64,000 bases of DNA, from assembly GCF_004792295.1 (NCBI RefSeq), contig NZ_SRRY01000001.1:2056501-2120500 (forward strand). The letters run 5' to 3'. The stretch comes from Pseudoalteromonas sp. MEBiC 03607. GTDB taxonomy: Bacteria > Pseudomonadota > Gammaproteobacteria > Enterobacterales > Alteromonadaceae. Positions 47,478 through 57,311 of this stretch are shown in pieces. A model generated the notes under the pieces. The model ran no database searches. It saw only the letters and a program-made list of their open reading frames with translations, and was not told where the DNA came from. The position numbers and the translations under genes are program-made. Positions within the stretch are counted from its first letter, which is position 1. Each line of letters begins with the position of its first letter.

Positions 47478-47607
47478 TTTAGTTTGATTTTTGGCAGTTT
47501 CAGCGAGTTTTTAGTTAATAGCGCTTATTTTTACTATTTTATTAATTAAGATTAGATCTACAAGCTAAATTACTGTAGAATAGCGCCAATTTGCCAAAAA
47601 TTCATAA

Positions 47608-47688
47608 ATGCGTGTTTCCAATCGCTATAAACGGGCAGTAGAGCAAATGACTTTACTCCCGTTTTTTACTGTTAGGAGGTTAACTTGA
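47608..47688 (+). CDS. Candidate leader peptide of carAB
   Basis: A 26-codon ORF begins with ATG at 47608 (peptide start [14 protein letters not shown]) and ends with a TGA that overlaps the TTG start of carA as TTGA. The terminator-like hairpin lies entirely inside it, and it reads ...[10 protein letters not shown] at the end. There is no good ribosome site before the ATG, so translation is unproven. The layout recalls the pyrBI leader of E. coli, where coupled translation lifts a pyrimidine-sensitive attenuator. Confidence 0.4.
   Translation: MRVSNRYKRAVEQMTLLPFFTVRRLT
47629..47667 (+). terminator. Attenuator-like hairpin upstream of carA
   Basis: AAACGGG pairs with CCCGTTT and, beyond a bulged C, AGTA pairs with TACT, with a 13-base loop and a run of six T (47662-47667). 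It lies 7 bases before the carA ribosome site, so it must be read through for carAB expression. Confidence 0.7.
47674..47687 (+). promoter_or_regulatory. Ribosome binding site and TTG start of carA
   Basis: AGGAGG (47674-47679) is a perfect Shine-Dalgarno 5 bases before TTG at 47685. No ATG is available in this frame at the expected N terminus. E. coli carA also begins with TTG. Confidence 0.85.
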
Positions 47689-48821
47689 CTAAATCCGCTC
47701 TGTTAGTCCTAGAAGACGGCACAGTGTTTCGCGGTACTGCAATCGGCGCTGACGGCATGTCAGTGGGCGAAGTAGTATTCAATACGTCTATGACTGGTTA
47801 TCAAGAAATTTTGACTGACCCTTCATACGCGGAACAAATCGTAACTTTGACGTACCCACATATCGGTAATACGGGTACTAACAGCGAAGACGAAGAAGCG
47901 GGTCAAATCTGGGCTAAAGGCCTAGTGATCCGTGATTTGCCACTGCTAGCAAGTAATTTCCGTAACGAGCAATCGTTAAGTGATTACTTAAAAGAACGCA
48001 ATATCTTAGGTATTGCAGACATCGACACTCGTAAATTAACACGTATCTTACGTGATAAAGGCGCTCAAAATGGTTGTATCATCGCGGGCGACGAGTTAGA
48101 TGAGAAAAAAGCGCTTGAAGCTGCGCAAGCCTTCCCAGGCTTAAAAGGCATGGATTTAGCAAAAGTTGTCTCAACCAAGGAAAAATTTGAGTGGCGTGAA
48201 TCAAGCTGGACATTAGGTTCAGGCTTTAAAACGCTAGAAGCAGCAGACGAGAAGTTCCACGTTGTTGCTTATGACTTCGGTGTTAAACGTAATATCTTAC
48301 GTATGTTAGTAGACCGCGGTTGTAAATTAACCGTAGTGCCTGCACAAACATCAGCAGAAGACGTATTAGCACTTAACCCAGACGGTATCTTCTTATCAAA
48401 TGGCCCAGGTGATCCTGAGCCGTGTACATACGCGATTGAAGCAATTAAAACTTTCCTTGAAACAGACACGCCAATTTTTGGTATTTGTTTAGGTCACCAA
48501 TTACTTGCTCTTGCCTCAGGTGCACAAACAGTAAAAATGAAGTTCGGTCACCACGGTGGTAACCACCCAGTTAAAGATCTTGACCGCAATGTTGTTATGA
48601 TCACAGCGCAAAACCACGGTTTCGCAGCTGATGAAGCAACATTACCAGCGAATTTACGTGCAACGCACGTTTCACTATTCGATGGCACGCTACAAGGTAT
48701 TCACCGCACAGATAAACCAGCATTTAGCTTCCAAGGTCACCCAGAAGCAAGCCCTGGTCCACACGACGCGGCACCATTATTCGACCACTTCATCGATTTG
48801 ATGCAAGCACGTTCAAACTAA
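47685..48821 (+). CDS. carA: Carbamoyl-phosphate synthase small subunit
   Basis: The 378-residue glutaminase subunit has the N-terminal CarA domain ([31 protein letters not shown]) and a class I amidotransferase domain with the nucleophile in [11 protein letters not shown] and the His/Glu pair in GHPEASPGP. It starts with TTG. It supplies ammonia to CarB for arginine and pyrimidine synthesis. carB follows after 16 bases. Confidence 0.97.
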   Translation: MTKSALLVLEDGTVFRGTAIGADGMSVGEVVFNTSMTGYQEILTDPSYAEQIVTLTYPHIGNTGTNSEDEEAGQIWAKGLVIRDLPLLASNFRNEQSLSDYLKERNILGIADIDTRKLTRILRDKGAQNGCIIAGDELDEKKALEAAQAFPGLKGMDLAKVVSTKEKFEWRESSWTLGSGFKTLEAADEKFHVVAYDFGVKRNILRMLVDRGCKLTVVPAQTSAEDVLALNPDGIFLSNGPGDPEPCTYAIEAIKTFLETDTPIFGICLGHQLLALASGAQTVKMKFGHHGGNHPVKDLDRNVVMITAQNHGFAADEATLPANLRATHVSLFDGTLQGIHRTDKPAFSFQGHPEASPGPHDAAPLFDHFIDLMQARSN

Positions 48822-48837
48822 TTTAACCGGAGTAACA

Positions 48838-51800
48838 ATGCCAAAACGTACCGACATAAAAAGCATTCTTATCTTAGGCGCAGGCCCGATTGTAATCGGT
48901 CAAGCTTGTGAATTTGACTACTCTGGTGCACAAGCGTGTAAAGCACTACGAGAAGAAGGCTATCGAGTTATTCTTGTAAACTCGAATCCTGCAACTATCA
49001 TGACTGACCCTGAAATGGCTGATGCGACGTACATCGAACCAATTCACTGGGAAGTGGTAGAGAAAATCATTGAAAAAGAAAAGCCAGATGCAGTACTTCC
49101 TACTATGGGTGGTCAAACTGCATTAAACTGTGCACTTGATTTAGATAAGCACGGTGTATTGGCTAAACACGGCGTTGAGTTAATCGGTGCAACTGCTGAT
49201 GCAATCGATAAAGCTGAAAACCGTGAGCGTTTTGACGCTGCAATGAAAAACATTGGTCTTGAGTGTCCGCGTGCAGAAATCGCTCACTCAATGGAAGAAG
49301 CACACGATGTACTAAGCCGCATCGGTTTCCCATGTATCATTCGTCCATCATTCACTATGGGTGGTACCGGTGGTGGTGTTGCATACAACCAAGAAGAATT
49401 TGATGAAATTTGTGAGCGTGGTTTAGATTTATCACCAACAAATGAGCTTCTAATCGATGAATCATTAATCGGTTGGAAAGAGTACGAAATGGAAGTTGTT
49501 CGTGACAAAAACGACAACTGTATCATCGTATGTTCTATCGAAAACTTTGACCCAATGGGTGTTCATACTGGTGACTCAATTACGGTTGCACCAGCGCAAA
49601 CGCTAACAGACAAAGAATACCAAATCATGCGTAATGCATCGATGGCGGTACTTCGTGAAATCGGTGTTGAAACAGGTGGTTCAAACGTACAGTTTGGTGT
49701 GAATCCAGTAGATGGCCGTATGGTTATCATTGAGATGAACCCACGTGTATCGCGTTCATCTGCACTTGCATCAAAAGCAACCGGTTTCCCAATTGCGAAA
49801 ATCGCTGCAAAACTAGCTGTAGGTTACACCCTTGATGAGCTACAAAACGACATCACTGGCGGTAAAACACCAGCGTCTTTCGAGCCGTCAATCGACTACG
49901 TTGTGACTAAGATCCCACGTTTTAACTTCGAAAAATTCGCCGGTTCAAACGACCGTCTTACAACACAGATGAAGTCTGTGGGTGAAGTTATGGCGATTGG
50001 TCGTAACCAACAAGAGTCACTTCATAAAGCATTACGTGGTCTTGAAGTCGGTGCAACGGGTTTTAACCCAATCGTTGCTCTTGATGACCCGAAAGCGAAA
50101 GAAAAAATCATCCGTGAATTACGTGAGCCAGGTGCAGAGCGTATTTGGTATGTAGCAGATGCAATGCGTCACGGTATGAGCGTAGAAGAAGTTTTCGAAC
50201 TAACTAAGATTGACCCTTGGTACCTAGTGCAAATCGAAGACATCTTAAAAGACGAAGCAACAATCAGCGAAGTTGGTATGGCTGGTTTAAATGCTGAGTT
50301 CTTACGTAAGCTTAAGCGTAAAGGTTTCGCTGATGCGCGTATCGCAGAAATTGCCGGTGTCTCTGAAGCTGAAATTCGTAAAAAGCGTCACCAGTTAGAT
50401 ATCGTGCCTGTATACAAGCGCGTTGATACCTGTGCTGCCGAATTTAGCTCAGACACAGCTTACATGTACTCAACATACGATGAAGAGTGTGAAGCGAACC
50501 CATCTGACAAAGATAAAATCATGGTAATCGGTGGTGGCCCTAACCGTATCGGTCAAGGTATTGAATTCGATTACTGCTGTGTTCACGCAGCATTAGCTTT
50601 ACGTGAAGACGGCTATGAAACAATCATGGTTAACTGTAACCCTGAAACTGTTTCAACTGACTATGATACATCTGATCGCTTATTCTTCGAGCCAATCACG
50701 CTAGAAGATGTATTAGAAATCGTACGTGTTGAAAAGCCTAAAGGTGTTATCGTTCAGTACGGTGGTCAAACGCCGCTTAAACTTGCTCGTGCACTTGAAG
50801 CGAACGGCGTGCCAGTTATTGGTACTTCACCAGATGCTATCGACCGTGCAGAAGACCGTGAGCGTTTCCAACAATTAGTTGAGCGTTTAAACCTTCTTCA
50901 GCCAGAGAATGCAACAGTAACTTCAATGGAAGAAGCGATTGCAAAATCAGCTGAAATCGGTTTCCCACTTGTTGTACGTCCTTCATACGTACTAGGTGGC
51001 CGCGCGATGGAAGTGGTATATGATGAAGACGATTTACGTCGTTACATGACTGAAGCAGTATCAGCGTCAAATGAAGCGCCAGTACTACTTGACCATTTCT
51101 TAGATAACGCAATCGAAGTTGACGTTGATGCAATCTGTGACGGTGAGCAAGTAATCATCGGTGGTATCATGGAGCACATTGAGCAAGCAGGTGTTCACTC
51201 TGGTGACTCAGCATGTTCATTACCAGCGCACTCATTAACAGCTGAAGTTCAAGACGTGATGCGTAAGCAAGTGACTGATATGGCACTTGAGCTTGGCGTA
51301 GTAGGTCTAATGAATACACAGTTTGCTGTGAAAGACGGTAAAGTTTACTTAATCGAAGTAAACCCACGTGCTGCACGTACAGTACCGTTTGTTTCTAAAG
51401 CGACAGGTATCGCGCTTGCTAAAGTAGCGGCACGTTGTATGGCTGGTCAGTCGCTGGCGAGCCAAGGTATTACTAAAGAAGTAATTCCTCCTTACTACAG
51501 TGTTAAAGAAGTGGTATTGCCATTTGCTAAGTTCCAAGGTGTTGATCCAATCCGAGGCCCAGAAATGCGCTCAACGGGTGAGGTAATGGGTGTTGGTGAA
51601 ACTTTCGCCGAAGCATTCGCTAAAGCACAATTAGGTGCAAGCAACACTTTACCACGCGGTGGTCGCGCGTTACTATCGGTACGCAACAGTGACAAGCCAC
51701 GTATTGTTGAGCTAGCTAAAACCATGACTGACCTTGGTTTTGAGTTAGATGCAACGGGTGGTACTGCTAAAGCCCTTGAAGAAGCAGGTATTGCAGTTCG

Positions 51801-52056
51801 TCGCGTGAACAAGGTATTCGAAGGCCGCCCTCATATTCTTGATAGAATTAAAAATGGTGAATACAGCTATATTGTAAACACTACTGAAGGTCGCCAAGCG
51901 ATTGAAGATTCGAAGGTGTTACGTCGTGGTGCTTTACAGCACAAGACAAACTACACAACGACACTGAACGCGGCATTTGCTAACTGTACTGCTAACCAAG
52001 CAGACGACCGTAGCAGTGTGACGTCAGTTCAGGAATTACACCAGCGAATGAACTAA
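48838..52056 (+). CDS. carB: Carbamoyl-phosphate synthase large subunit
   Basis: The 1072-residue protein consists of two homologous ATP-grasp halves (first [17 protein letters not shown]; second [16 protein letters not shown]), an oligomerisation region between them, and a C-terminal MGS-like allosteric domain (about 935-1072) that binds UMP and ornithine in E. coli. The full normal length is present. It forms the CarAB enzyme and is probably co-transcribed with carA behind the attenuator. Confidence 0.98.
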   Translation: MPKRTDIKSILILGAGPIVIGQACEFDYSGAQACKALREEGYRVILVNSNPATIMTDPEMADATYIEPIHWEVVEKIIEKEKPDAVLPTMGGQTALNCALDLDKHGVLAKHGVELIGATADAIDKAENRERFDAAMKNIGLECPRAEIAHSMEEAHDVLSRIGFPCIIRPSFTMGGTGGGVAYNQEEFDEICERGLDLSPTNELLIDESLIGWKEYEMEVVRDKNDNCIIVCSIENFDPMGVHTGDSITVAPAQTLTDKEYQIMRNASMAVLREIGVETGGSNVQFGVNPVDGRMVIIEMNPRVSRSSALASKATGFPIAKIAAKLAVGYTLDELQNDITGGKTPASFEPSIDYVVTKIPRFNFEKFAGSNDRLTTQMKSVGEVMAIGRNQQESLHKALRGLEVGATGFNPIVALDDPKAKEKIIRELREPGAERIWYVADAMRHGMSVEEVFELTKIDPWYLVQIEDILKDEATISEVGMAGLNAEFLRKLKRKGFADARIAEIAGVSEAEIRKKRHQLDIVPVYKRVDTCAAEFSSDTAYMYSTYDEECEANPSDKDKIMVIGGGPNRIGQGIEFDYCCVHAALALREDGYETIMVNCNPETVSTDYDTSDRLFFEPITLEDVLEIVRVEKPKGVIVQYGGQTPLKLARALEANGVPVIGTSPDAIDRAEDRERFQQLVERLNLLQPENATVTSMEEAIAKSAEIGFPLVVRPSYVLGGRAMEVVYDEDDLRRYMTEAVSASNEAPVLLDHFLDNAIEVDVDAICDGEQVIIGGIMEHIEQAGVHSGDSACSLPAHSLTAEVQDVMRKQVTDMALELGVVGLMNTQFAVKDGKVYLIEVNPRAARTVPFVSKATGIALAKVAARCMAGQSLASQGITKEVIPPYYSVKEVVLPFAKFQGVDPIRGPEMRSTGEVMGVGETFAEAFAKAQLGASNTLPRGGRALLSVRNSDKPRIVELAKTMTDLGFELDATGGTAKALEEAGIAVRRVNKVFEGRPHILDRIKNGEYSYIVNTTEGRQAIEDSKVLRRGALQHKTNYTTTLNAAFANCTANQADDRSSVTSVQELHQRMN

Positions 52057-52065
52057 GGAAATGTG

Positions 52066-52090
52066 CCAAGGGTGATACATTCACCCTTGG
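52066..52090 (+). other. Perfect hairpin between carB and greA
   Basis: CCAAGGGTGA-TACAT-TCACCCTTGG has 10-base perfect arms and a 5-base loop, 9 bases after the carB stop and 16 before greA. No T run follows, so it is not a classical terminator. It may be an RNA processing or stability element. Confidence 0.6.
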
Positions 52091-52106
52091 ATTAAGTGAG
52101 AATAAT

Positions 52107-52583
52107 ATGCAATCAATTCCGATGACAGTTCGTGGTGCAGCATTACTGCGCGAAGAACTTAACGAATTAAAAACAGTTACACGCCCAAAAATTATCGCTG
52201 ATATCGCTGAAGCGCGTGAACATGGTGATTTGAAAGAAAACGCTGAATACCATGCTGCTCGCGAGCAACAAGGTTTCTGCGAAGGCCGTATTCAAGAAAT
52301 CGAAGCGAAGCTTTCAAATGTGCAAATCATCGATGTAACTAAAATGCCAAAAACTGGCAAGGTTATTTTTGGCACTACAGTGACTATCGTTAATGTTGAA
52401 ACCGACGCTGAGGTGAAATACCAAATCGTAGGTGATGATGAGGCAGATATCAAAAATAACTTGATCTCTGTTAACTCGCCAATCGCACGAGGTTTAATTG
52501 GTAAAGAGGTAGACGATGCCGTTATCATTAAAACACCAAACGGTGAGGTAGAGTACGAAATCATTGAAGTTGAGTATATTTAA
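52107..52583 (+). CDS. greA: Transcription elongation factor GreA
   Basis: The 158-residue protein has the N-terminal coiled coil ([36 protein letters not shown] with the conserved acidic tip) and a C-terminal FKBP-like domain. GreA stimulates transcript cleavage by stalled RNA polymerase. It follows carB closely, as in other gammaproteobacteria. Confidence 0.97.
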   Translation: MQSIPMTVRGAALLREELNELKTVTRPKIIADIAEAREHGDLKENAEYHAAREQQGFCEGRIQEIEAKLSNVQIIDVTKMPKTGKVIFGTTVTIVNVETDAEVKYQIVGDDEADIKNNLISVNSPIARGLIGKEVDDAVIIKTPNGEVEYEIIEVEYI

Positions 52584-52603
52584 TAGCTTAACCAAGCATT
52601 GAT

Positions 52604-52634
52604 AAAAACCGCGGTTTACTACCGCGGTTTTTTT
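52604..52634 (+). terminator. Intrinsic terminator after greA
   Basis: AAAAACCGCGGT-TTACT-ACCGCGGTTTTTTT, 20 bases after the greA stop. Confidence 0.92.
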
Positions 52635-52702
52635 ATGCCTGTTTACAGGCGTAAATTTATTCGGTACGTTGGGGGCTCGTTAAACGGAATAAAGGAGTAG
52701 TA

Positions 52703-53746
52703 ATGGCTAAAATTCAGTATCCTAAGCCAATAGCCAAAGGTGATAAAATAGCCATTTGTGCTTTTTCCTCTGGTGTTGATGAATCATTTCATAAGCGATT
52801 AGATATAGTACTTCAAGGTTTAACAGCGAAAGGGTTTACAATCATTGAAGGGGCATGCTTACGTCAAGAGCATAACCCTGCAAAGCAACGTGCAGAAGAA
52901 TTAATGCAGTTTTTAACTGATGACTCGATTGCAGCGATTATGCCGCCATGGGGAGGCGATCTCACCATGGAGATTTTATCATTACTTGACTTTAACGCTA
53001 TTAATAATGCTAAACCAAAATGGTTGGTAGGCTTTTCAGATATCAGCACCTTTGCATGTGCATTAACGACTCGTTGTGGTTGGGCGACTTTACACGCCGC
53101 AAACTTAATGCAAATTCATCCAGATGACACCGATCAGCATTTGCAAGATATATTTAATGCAATGGAGCTGGAAGAAAATCAGTGTTTACATCAAGTTGCT
53201 TCTCCTTTCTATCAAAAAGAGGCAATTGACTATAAAGCAAATCCAAATGCAAAATTTAATCTAAATGCACCGAGCCAATGGCGCTGTATTAACTATAAGG
53301 ATAAACGTCAGATTGAAGTTTCTGGACGGCTTATTGGCGGCTGTTTAGACACGTTAGGGTTATTATTACCCTCAAATTACTATGCTTTGCATGAATTTAA
53401 AAAGCAGTATGCGCCAGAAGGTTTAGTTTTATATTTAGAGAATGCGGAACTTAGCCCGATGGCATTAGCTAGGTGTTTATTGTCTTTAAAGCTAAATGAT
53501 GTGTTTACTGATGTTAACGCGGTGATATTTGGTCGCAGCCCTGCAATTAATAACGACTGCTACTTTGATGAATACCAAGCAATAGAGCTTGCATTTAAAG
53601 GCAATTTGTTCCCGGTTATCGTTGATGCCGACATTGGCCACGTAGCTCCTAATTTAGCACTAATAAATGGTGCTGTTGCCACAATAACGGCAGATTTGTA
53701 TGAAGGTGTGGCGAGTAATGTCGTGGTGAAAACTGACTTAAAATAA
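52703..53746 (+). CDS. S66 family peptidase (LD-carboxypeptidase/MccF-like)
   Basis: The 347-residue protein has the S66 pattern: IMPPWGGDLTMEILSLLDF, the nucleophile Ser in VGFSDIS, and a C-terminal half with Glu and His of the triad (YLENAEL; DADIGHVAPNL). S66 enzymes include LdcA, which trims recycled murein peptides, and MccF, which detoxifies microcin C-like compounds. The length and GFSDIS motif are closer to MccF-type proteins. No signal peptide is present, so it is cytoplasmic. Confidence 0.88.
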   Translation: MAKIQYPKPIAKGDKIAICAFSSGVDESFHKRLDIVLQGLTAKGFTIIEGACLRQEHNPAKQRAEELMQFLTDDSIAAIMPPWGGDLTMEILSLLDFNAINNAKPKWLVGFSDISTFACALTTRCGWATLHAANLMQIHPDDTDQHLQDIFNAMELEENQCLHQVASPFYQKEAIDYKANPNAKFNLNAPSQWRCINYKDKRQIEVSGRLIGGCLDTLGLLLPSNYYALHEFKKQYAPEGLVLYLENAELSPMALARCLLSLKLNDVFTDVNAVIFGRSPAINNDCYFDEYQAIELAFKGNLFPVIVDADIGHVAPNLALINGAVATITADLYEGVASNVVVKTDLK

Positions 53747-53784
53747 TTATCACGCCGGTTTTACCGGCGCGATTGAAAGGCTTG

Positions 53785-54441
53785 TTACACGACTGTAATT
53801 ACCGCATCTTTATCTAAACGCGATTTTGGTAATGCAGCGTTATAATCTTGCTCAGGCTCGTGATAACCAATTGCGAGTGCTACTTCACAAACATAGCCGC
53901 CTAATTCATCTGCAAAAAGCTCACCGAGTAAGTCTTTATCTACGCCTTCCATCGGGGTTGAATCTATACCTAAACGAGCGACAGTATGCATGGTATTACC
54001 TAAAGCAATGTAAGTTTGAGCTTTAGTCCAATGTGCGTTAACTCCTTGCTCATCAGTATTTAAATCAACGAAAGCGAATGCGCCAAATGCTTGCTCTTTG
54101 TTTTCTGCTTTTGTACGACCATTGGCAATATCAGCATCGATTACCTTTTCATAATCAGCACGTTTATAGCTTGGGTTATAAGCAAATAAAATGGTGTGTG
54201 ATGCTGTTTTTGCATGTGCTTGGTTAAACTGAAACTTATTTGCAAAACTATCATGCAAACGTTGCTTAGCTTGATCTGATTCGATGACTACAAACTTCCA
54301 TGGTTGAGAATTAATAGACGATGGCGATAAGCGTATTGCTTCTAAAATTACAGCTAAGTCTGCTTGGCTAATGTGCTTTGAAGCGTCGTAACGCTTACTT
54401 GTGTAACGGCGTTGTAAGTCAGAAATAATAGGGTGTGTCAT
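53785..54441 (-). CDS. NAD(P)H-dependent nitroreductase family protein
   Basis: The 218-residue flavoprotein resembles NfsB-type nitroreductases: RRYTSKRYD near the N terminus (FMN phosphate binding), LSPSSINSQPWKFVVIES and the C-terminal ALAIGYHEPEQDYN. The ATG at 54441 is chosen because GGGAG lies 8 bases before it. Eight codons upstream could also be read. It is divergent from a LysR regulator that probably controls it. Confidence 0.92.
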   Translation of the reverse strand: MTHPIISDLQRRYTSKRYDASKHISQADLAVILEAIRLSPSSINSQPWKFVVIESDQAKQRLHDSFANKFQFNQAHAKTASHTILFAYNPSYKRADYEKVIDADIANGRTKAENKEQAFGAFAFVDLNTDEQGVNAHWTKAQTYIALGNTMHTVARLGIDSTPMEGVDKDLLGELFADELGGYVCEVALAIGYHEPEQDYNAALPKSRLDKDAVITVV

Positions 54442-54543
54442 GATTTGCTCCCGCATGTATAACAATTAGGTGCAGTTTACGCCTTGCATACTTTGCGATA
54501 AAGCGCATAATCGAATAAACATTATCAAAAAATTTTAGTTAAT

Positions 54544-55482
54544 ATGCTGGTTGAAGATCTCAAATTAATCCTCAAGGTTGCTGAGTTTCGCAGTATTACA
54601 ACCGCAGCAGCAAAGTTAGACATGCGAGCAGCTACCGCCAGTGCGGCAATTAAACGTGTTGAAGCCGCTCTTGGTGCAGAGTTGTTTGTTCGTACAACTC
54701 GTCATTTGCGCTTATCTGCGGCAGGAGAACGTTTTTTACCACAATGTCAGCAAGCTGTGTTCATGCTTGAGCAAGCGACACTTGCTTTAAAAGGTGAGCA
54801 TGATGAAATTGAGGGCGAGCTAAGAGTCGCACTATCGTCAGATTTAGGCCGCAATATTATTATTCCTTGGTTAGATGAGTTACTCGATGAATATCCAAAG
54901 TTGAGTATGCGCCCGCATATTAGCGATAGTAATGTCGACTTTTACCGAGACTCCGTTGATTTCGCACTTAGGTATGGCTCGCCATCTGATTCAAACTTAT
55001 ATGGTTTTAAAATATGTAATGTGCCACGACTGTTATGTGCGACCCCAGAGTACATTGCCGAATATGGCGCGCCAACACATCCTGATGAATTAACCCAGCA
55101 TCAAGGTTTATTTTATCAACTTCAAGATATCATTAATAATGTCTGGGATTTTACCGATGGAACCGAACGTTTTAAGGTAAAAATGCAAGGCCGCCGAGCA
55201 TCTAACGATGGTGACTTGGTAAGGCGTTGGTGTGTGGCAGGTAAAGGCCTTGCGGTTAAATCATGTATTGATATCAGTGATGATTTGCTAAGTGGGCGGG
55301 TAGTGCCAGTAATGCAAAATTACCCTCACTTATGTGCAGAGCTTTGGCTAATATGCCCAAGCCGTCAGTCAATAACACCCGCAGTTCGTTTAGTTCGTGA
55401 TATATGCCGAGAAAAAACCAAGGCGATTCTCAATCAACTGATTGAAAAAGGGATTTTAGATAAGCGGGTACTCGATAACTAA
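54544..55482 (+). CDS. LysR family transcriptional regulator
   Basis: The 312-residue protein has the N-terminal winged helix (LKVAEFRSITTAAAKLDMRAATASAAIKRVE) and a periplasmic-binding-protein-like effector domain (about 88-300). It belongs to the CrgA-like group judged by length and the GRVVPVMQNYP region. It is divergent from the nitroreductase with about 100 bases between the starts, the standard layout for a LysR regulator and its target. Confidence 0.93.
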   Translation: MLVEDLKLILKVAEFRSITTAAAKLDMRAATASAAIKRVEAALGAELFVRTTRHLRLSAAGERFLPQCQQAVFMLEQATLALKGEHDEIEGELRVALSSDLGRNIIIPWLDELLDEYPKLSMRPHISDSNVDFYRDSVDFALRYGSPSDSNLYGFKICNVPRLLCATPEYIAEYGAPTHPDELTQHQGLFYQLQDIINNVWDFTDGTERFKVKMQGRRASNDGDLVRRWCVAGKGLAVKSCIDISDDLLSGRVVPVMQNYPHLCAELWLICPSRQSITPAVRLVRDICREKTKAILNQLIEKGILDKRVLDN

Positions 55483-55512
55483 TTATTTTAGGTATAGAGT
55501 AGCTGAGCTTGT

Positions 55513-56955
55513 TTATTGTAATTTCTCAATTGCTTGTTTGGCACTTTCACTGTCAGGGTTTAGTTTTAACGCACTTTTGTAACTTGCTAATGCCTTTTGT
55601 TTATCACCGGCAGCTAAATATGCTTCACCTAAACTGTCAAACGTATTTGCGGACTCTGGATAAGATTGATTGTTGAGTTCAAACACCGTTATTGCGGCGT
55701 CTAGCTCACCCATCTGCATTAATTCATAGCCAAAGTAGTTTAGCGACCTTTCTCTTGGCGTATTGTCATCACTCACCATTTGCTGATAAGTTTTCTTTAA
55801 CCCTGCAATACCTTCATGTTTAAATGCGTTATAAAGTTTACTATCTGCATGCTCTGTCGCTTTTTCGTAGGGTTTGCCATAGTAGATTGCAAGTAAGCCA
55901 TTAGTCATGGGAGTGAGTGGCGCACCACCGGTGTTATTTAAAATGATAACCAATAATTTGTCTTCGATTATCCTACTTATAAATGCATTAAAACCATTGA
56001 TGCCACCGCCATGTTGAATACGTGTTAGGGGTTTTCCGTAGGTGCTTTTATCAAGGTTTGTTACTTCCCAACCAAGCGCATAATTTCTTTGCTCAGAAAC
56101 TTGATACATCTGCCTCTTATACTCTTTGTTCAATAACTTATCCGAGTAAAGAGCTTGATCCCATTTTAGTAAATCCTGTGCTGTTGAGTACATTGATCCT
56201 GCAGCATACGGGATAGACATATCTAAATAATCAGTATTGCTATAACCTGCTAGGCCATTGTCGTAACCCGATACGCGATATTTAATGATTTTATTGTGAG
56301 AATCATAGCCTGTATCCTTCATATCGAGTGGATCTAAAATATTCTTCTGTAATACGTCTTGATATTTTTGACCTGTTACCTTTTCGATTACCGCGCCCAA
56401 AATAAAGTAGCCAGAATTGCTATAACGAAATTCAGTGCCAGGCTCGAACACTAGATCATCACTACATAGCAAGCGAATAAATTCATCAACACTGTAGGGG
56501 TTTCGGCTGTACTCATCACGAAACGATTTTGCTTGAGTATAATTACCAAGGCCAGAGGTATGATTAAGTATTTGGCGAAGAGTAATTTTAGTGGCTATAT
56601 CATGTCTGTAGTCAGGTAGGTATTTTGCAAGGTGATCATCGAGTTTAAGTTTACCATCTTGTGCCAATTGCAGAATTAACATGGCGGTAAATTGTTTGGT
56701 AATTGAACCAACTCTAAATTTACTTTTATCACTATGCTTTATATCCCATTCAAAGTTGGCATAGCCAACGCTTTGTTCAAACAGTACTTTTCCATCTTTT
56801 GCGACTAATACATTACCATTAAACTGCTTGTAGTCATGAAAGCCTTGGATAAAATCAGCCATCTCTGCCTGCATGTTTTGGCTGTGTGCAATGCTTGAAG
56901 TTGCGAGTAAATAAAAAACTACAAGCAACCTTAATTTCTTACAGAATATGTTCAT
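55513..56955 (-). CDS. Serine hydrolase (beta-lactamase class C-like) with C-terminal TPRs
   Basis: The 480-residue exported protein has a signal peptide (about 1-25), the SxxK motif SITK at 84-87, YSN in EFRYSNSGY and an HGG-type motif (QHGGGINGF). The last part (about 400-480) has TPR-like helices (GELDAAITVFELNNQSYP; GDKQKALASYKSALKLNP). Such proteins are D-alanyl peptidases or esterases rather than true beta-lactamases in most cases. The substrate is unknown. A probable gene remnant lies upstream on the same strand. Confidence 0.9.
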   Translation of the reverse strand: MNIFCKKLRLLVVFYLLATSSIAHSQNMQAEMADFIQGFHDYKQFNGNVLVAKDGKVLFEQSVGYANFEWDIKHSDKSKFRVGSITKQFTAMLILQLAQDGKLKLDDHLAKYLPDYRHDIATKITLRQILNHTSGLGNYTQAKSFRDEYSRNPYSVDEFIRLLCSDDLVFEPGTEFRYSNSGYFILGAVIEKVTGQKYQDVLQKNILDPLDMKDTGYDSHNKIIKYRVSGYDNGLAGYSNTDYLDMSIPYAAGSMYSTAQDLLKWDQALYSDKLLNKEYKRQMYQVSEQRNYALGWEVTNLDKSTYGKPLTRIQHGGGINGFNAFISRIIEDKLLVIILNNTGGAPLTPMTNGLLAIYYGKPYEKATEHADSKLYNAFKHEGIAGLKKTYQQMVSDDNTPRERSLNYFGYELMQMGELDAAITVFELNNQSYPESANTFDSLGEAYLAAGDKQKALASYKSALKLNPDSESAKQAIEKLQ

Positions 56956-57311
56956 TACTGTCCTTGTTATTTGTTGGTTACATTAACCTATGTAAAACCT
57001 CATTGCGCATGGCTTGATTGATAAGGCTTACCATTCTGGTGTGGTCTAAACTACTGTAATGCAATACAGATACACTCCCATTTTGAAGTGCTTGCCAATA
57101 ACCAGCGGGGCTTATTGGATCTCCGTTGCTGAGATAGAGTGTTGTTCTAACTGATGGTTGTGTGTCATTGAGTAGGGTGATTAAATTTCTTCAATACCAC
57201 TGTCTCAAATCACCTCTTCACAGTGATTTCCCCTTCCTCACAATAACTTAGCAATCAAGCAGCAATAATGCAATCGGATAATATATAAACAAGGGTTATA
57301 AGAAGATTGTA
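56956..57311. other. Intergenic region between the serine hydrolase and the M15 gene
   Basis: 356 bases. The left two thirds are occupied by the gene remnant (56978-57190). The rest (57191-57311) has an imperfect GAGGTGATTTGAGACAG/CACTGTGAAGAG-like stretch and AT-rich DNA. No clear promoter or terminator was identified. Confidence 0.5.
56978..57190 (-). pseudogene. 3' remnant of a protein-coding gene
   Basis: A minus-strand open frame of about 70 codons without any start codon at its 5' end reads through YLSNGDPISPAGYWQALQ and SLDHTRMVSLINQAM before TAA. It is protein-like and resembles the end of an alpha/beta-hydrolase-type enzyme with a late Asp and His. A TGA lies directly upstream in frame (57191-57193), so it looks like the surviving C-terminal end of a decayed gene. 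The family guess is weak. Confidence 0.45.

Noticed and set aside
47540..47610. ARG box upstream of carA
   Set aside because: Only an ATTCA half-site at about 47600 is present. No full TGAAT-N4-ATTCA was found.
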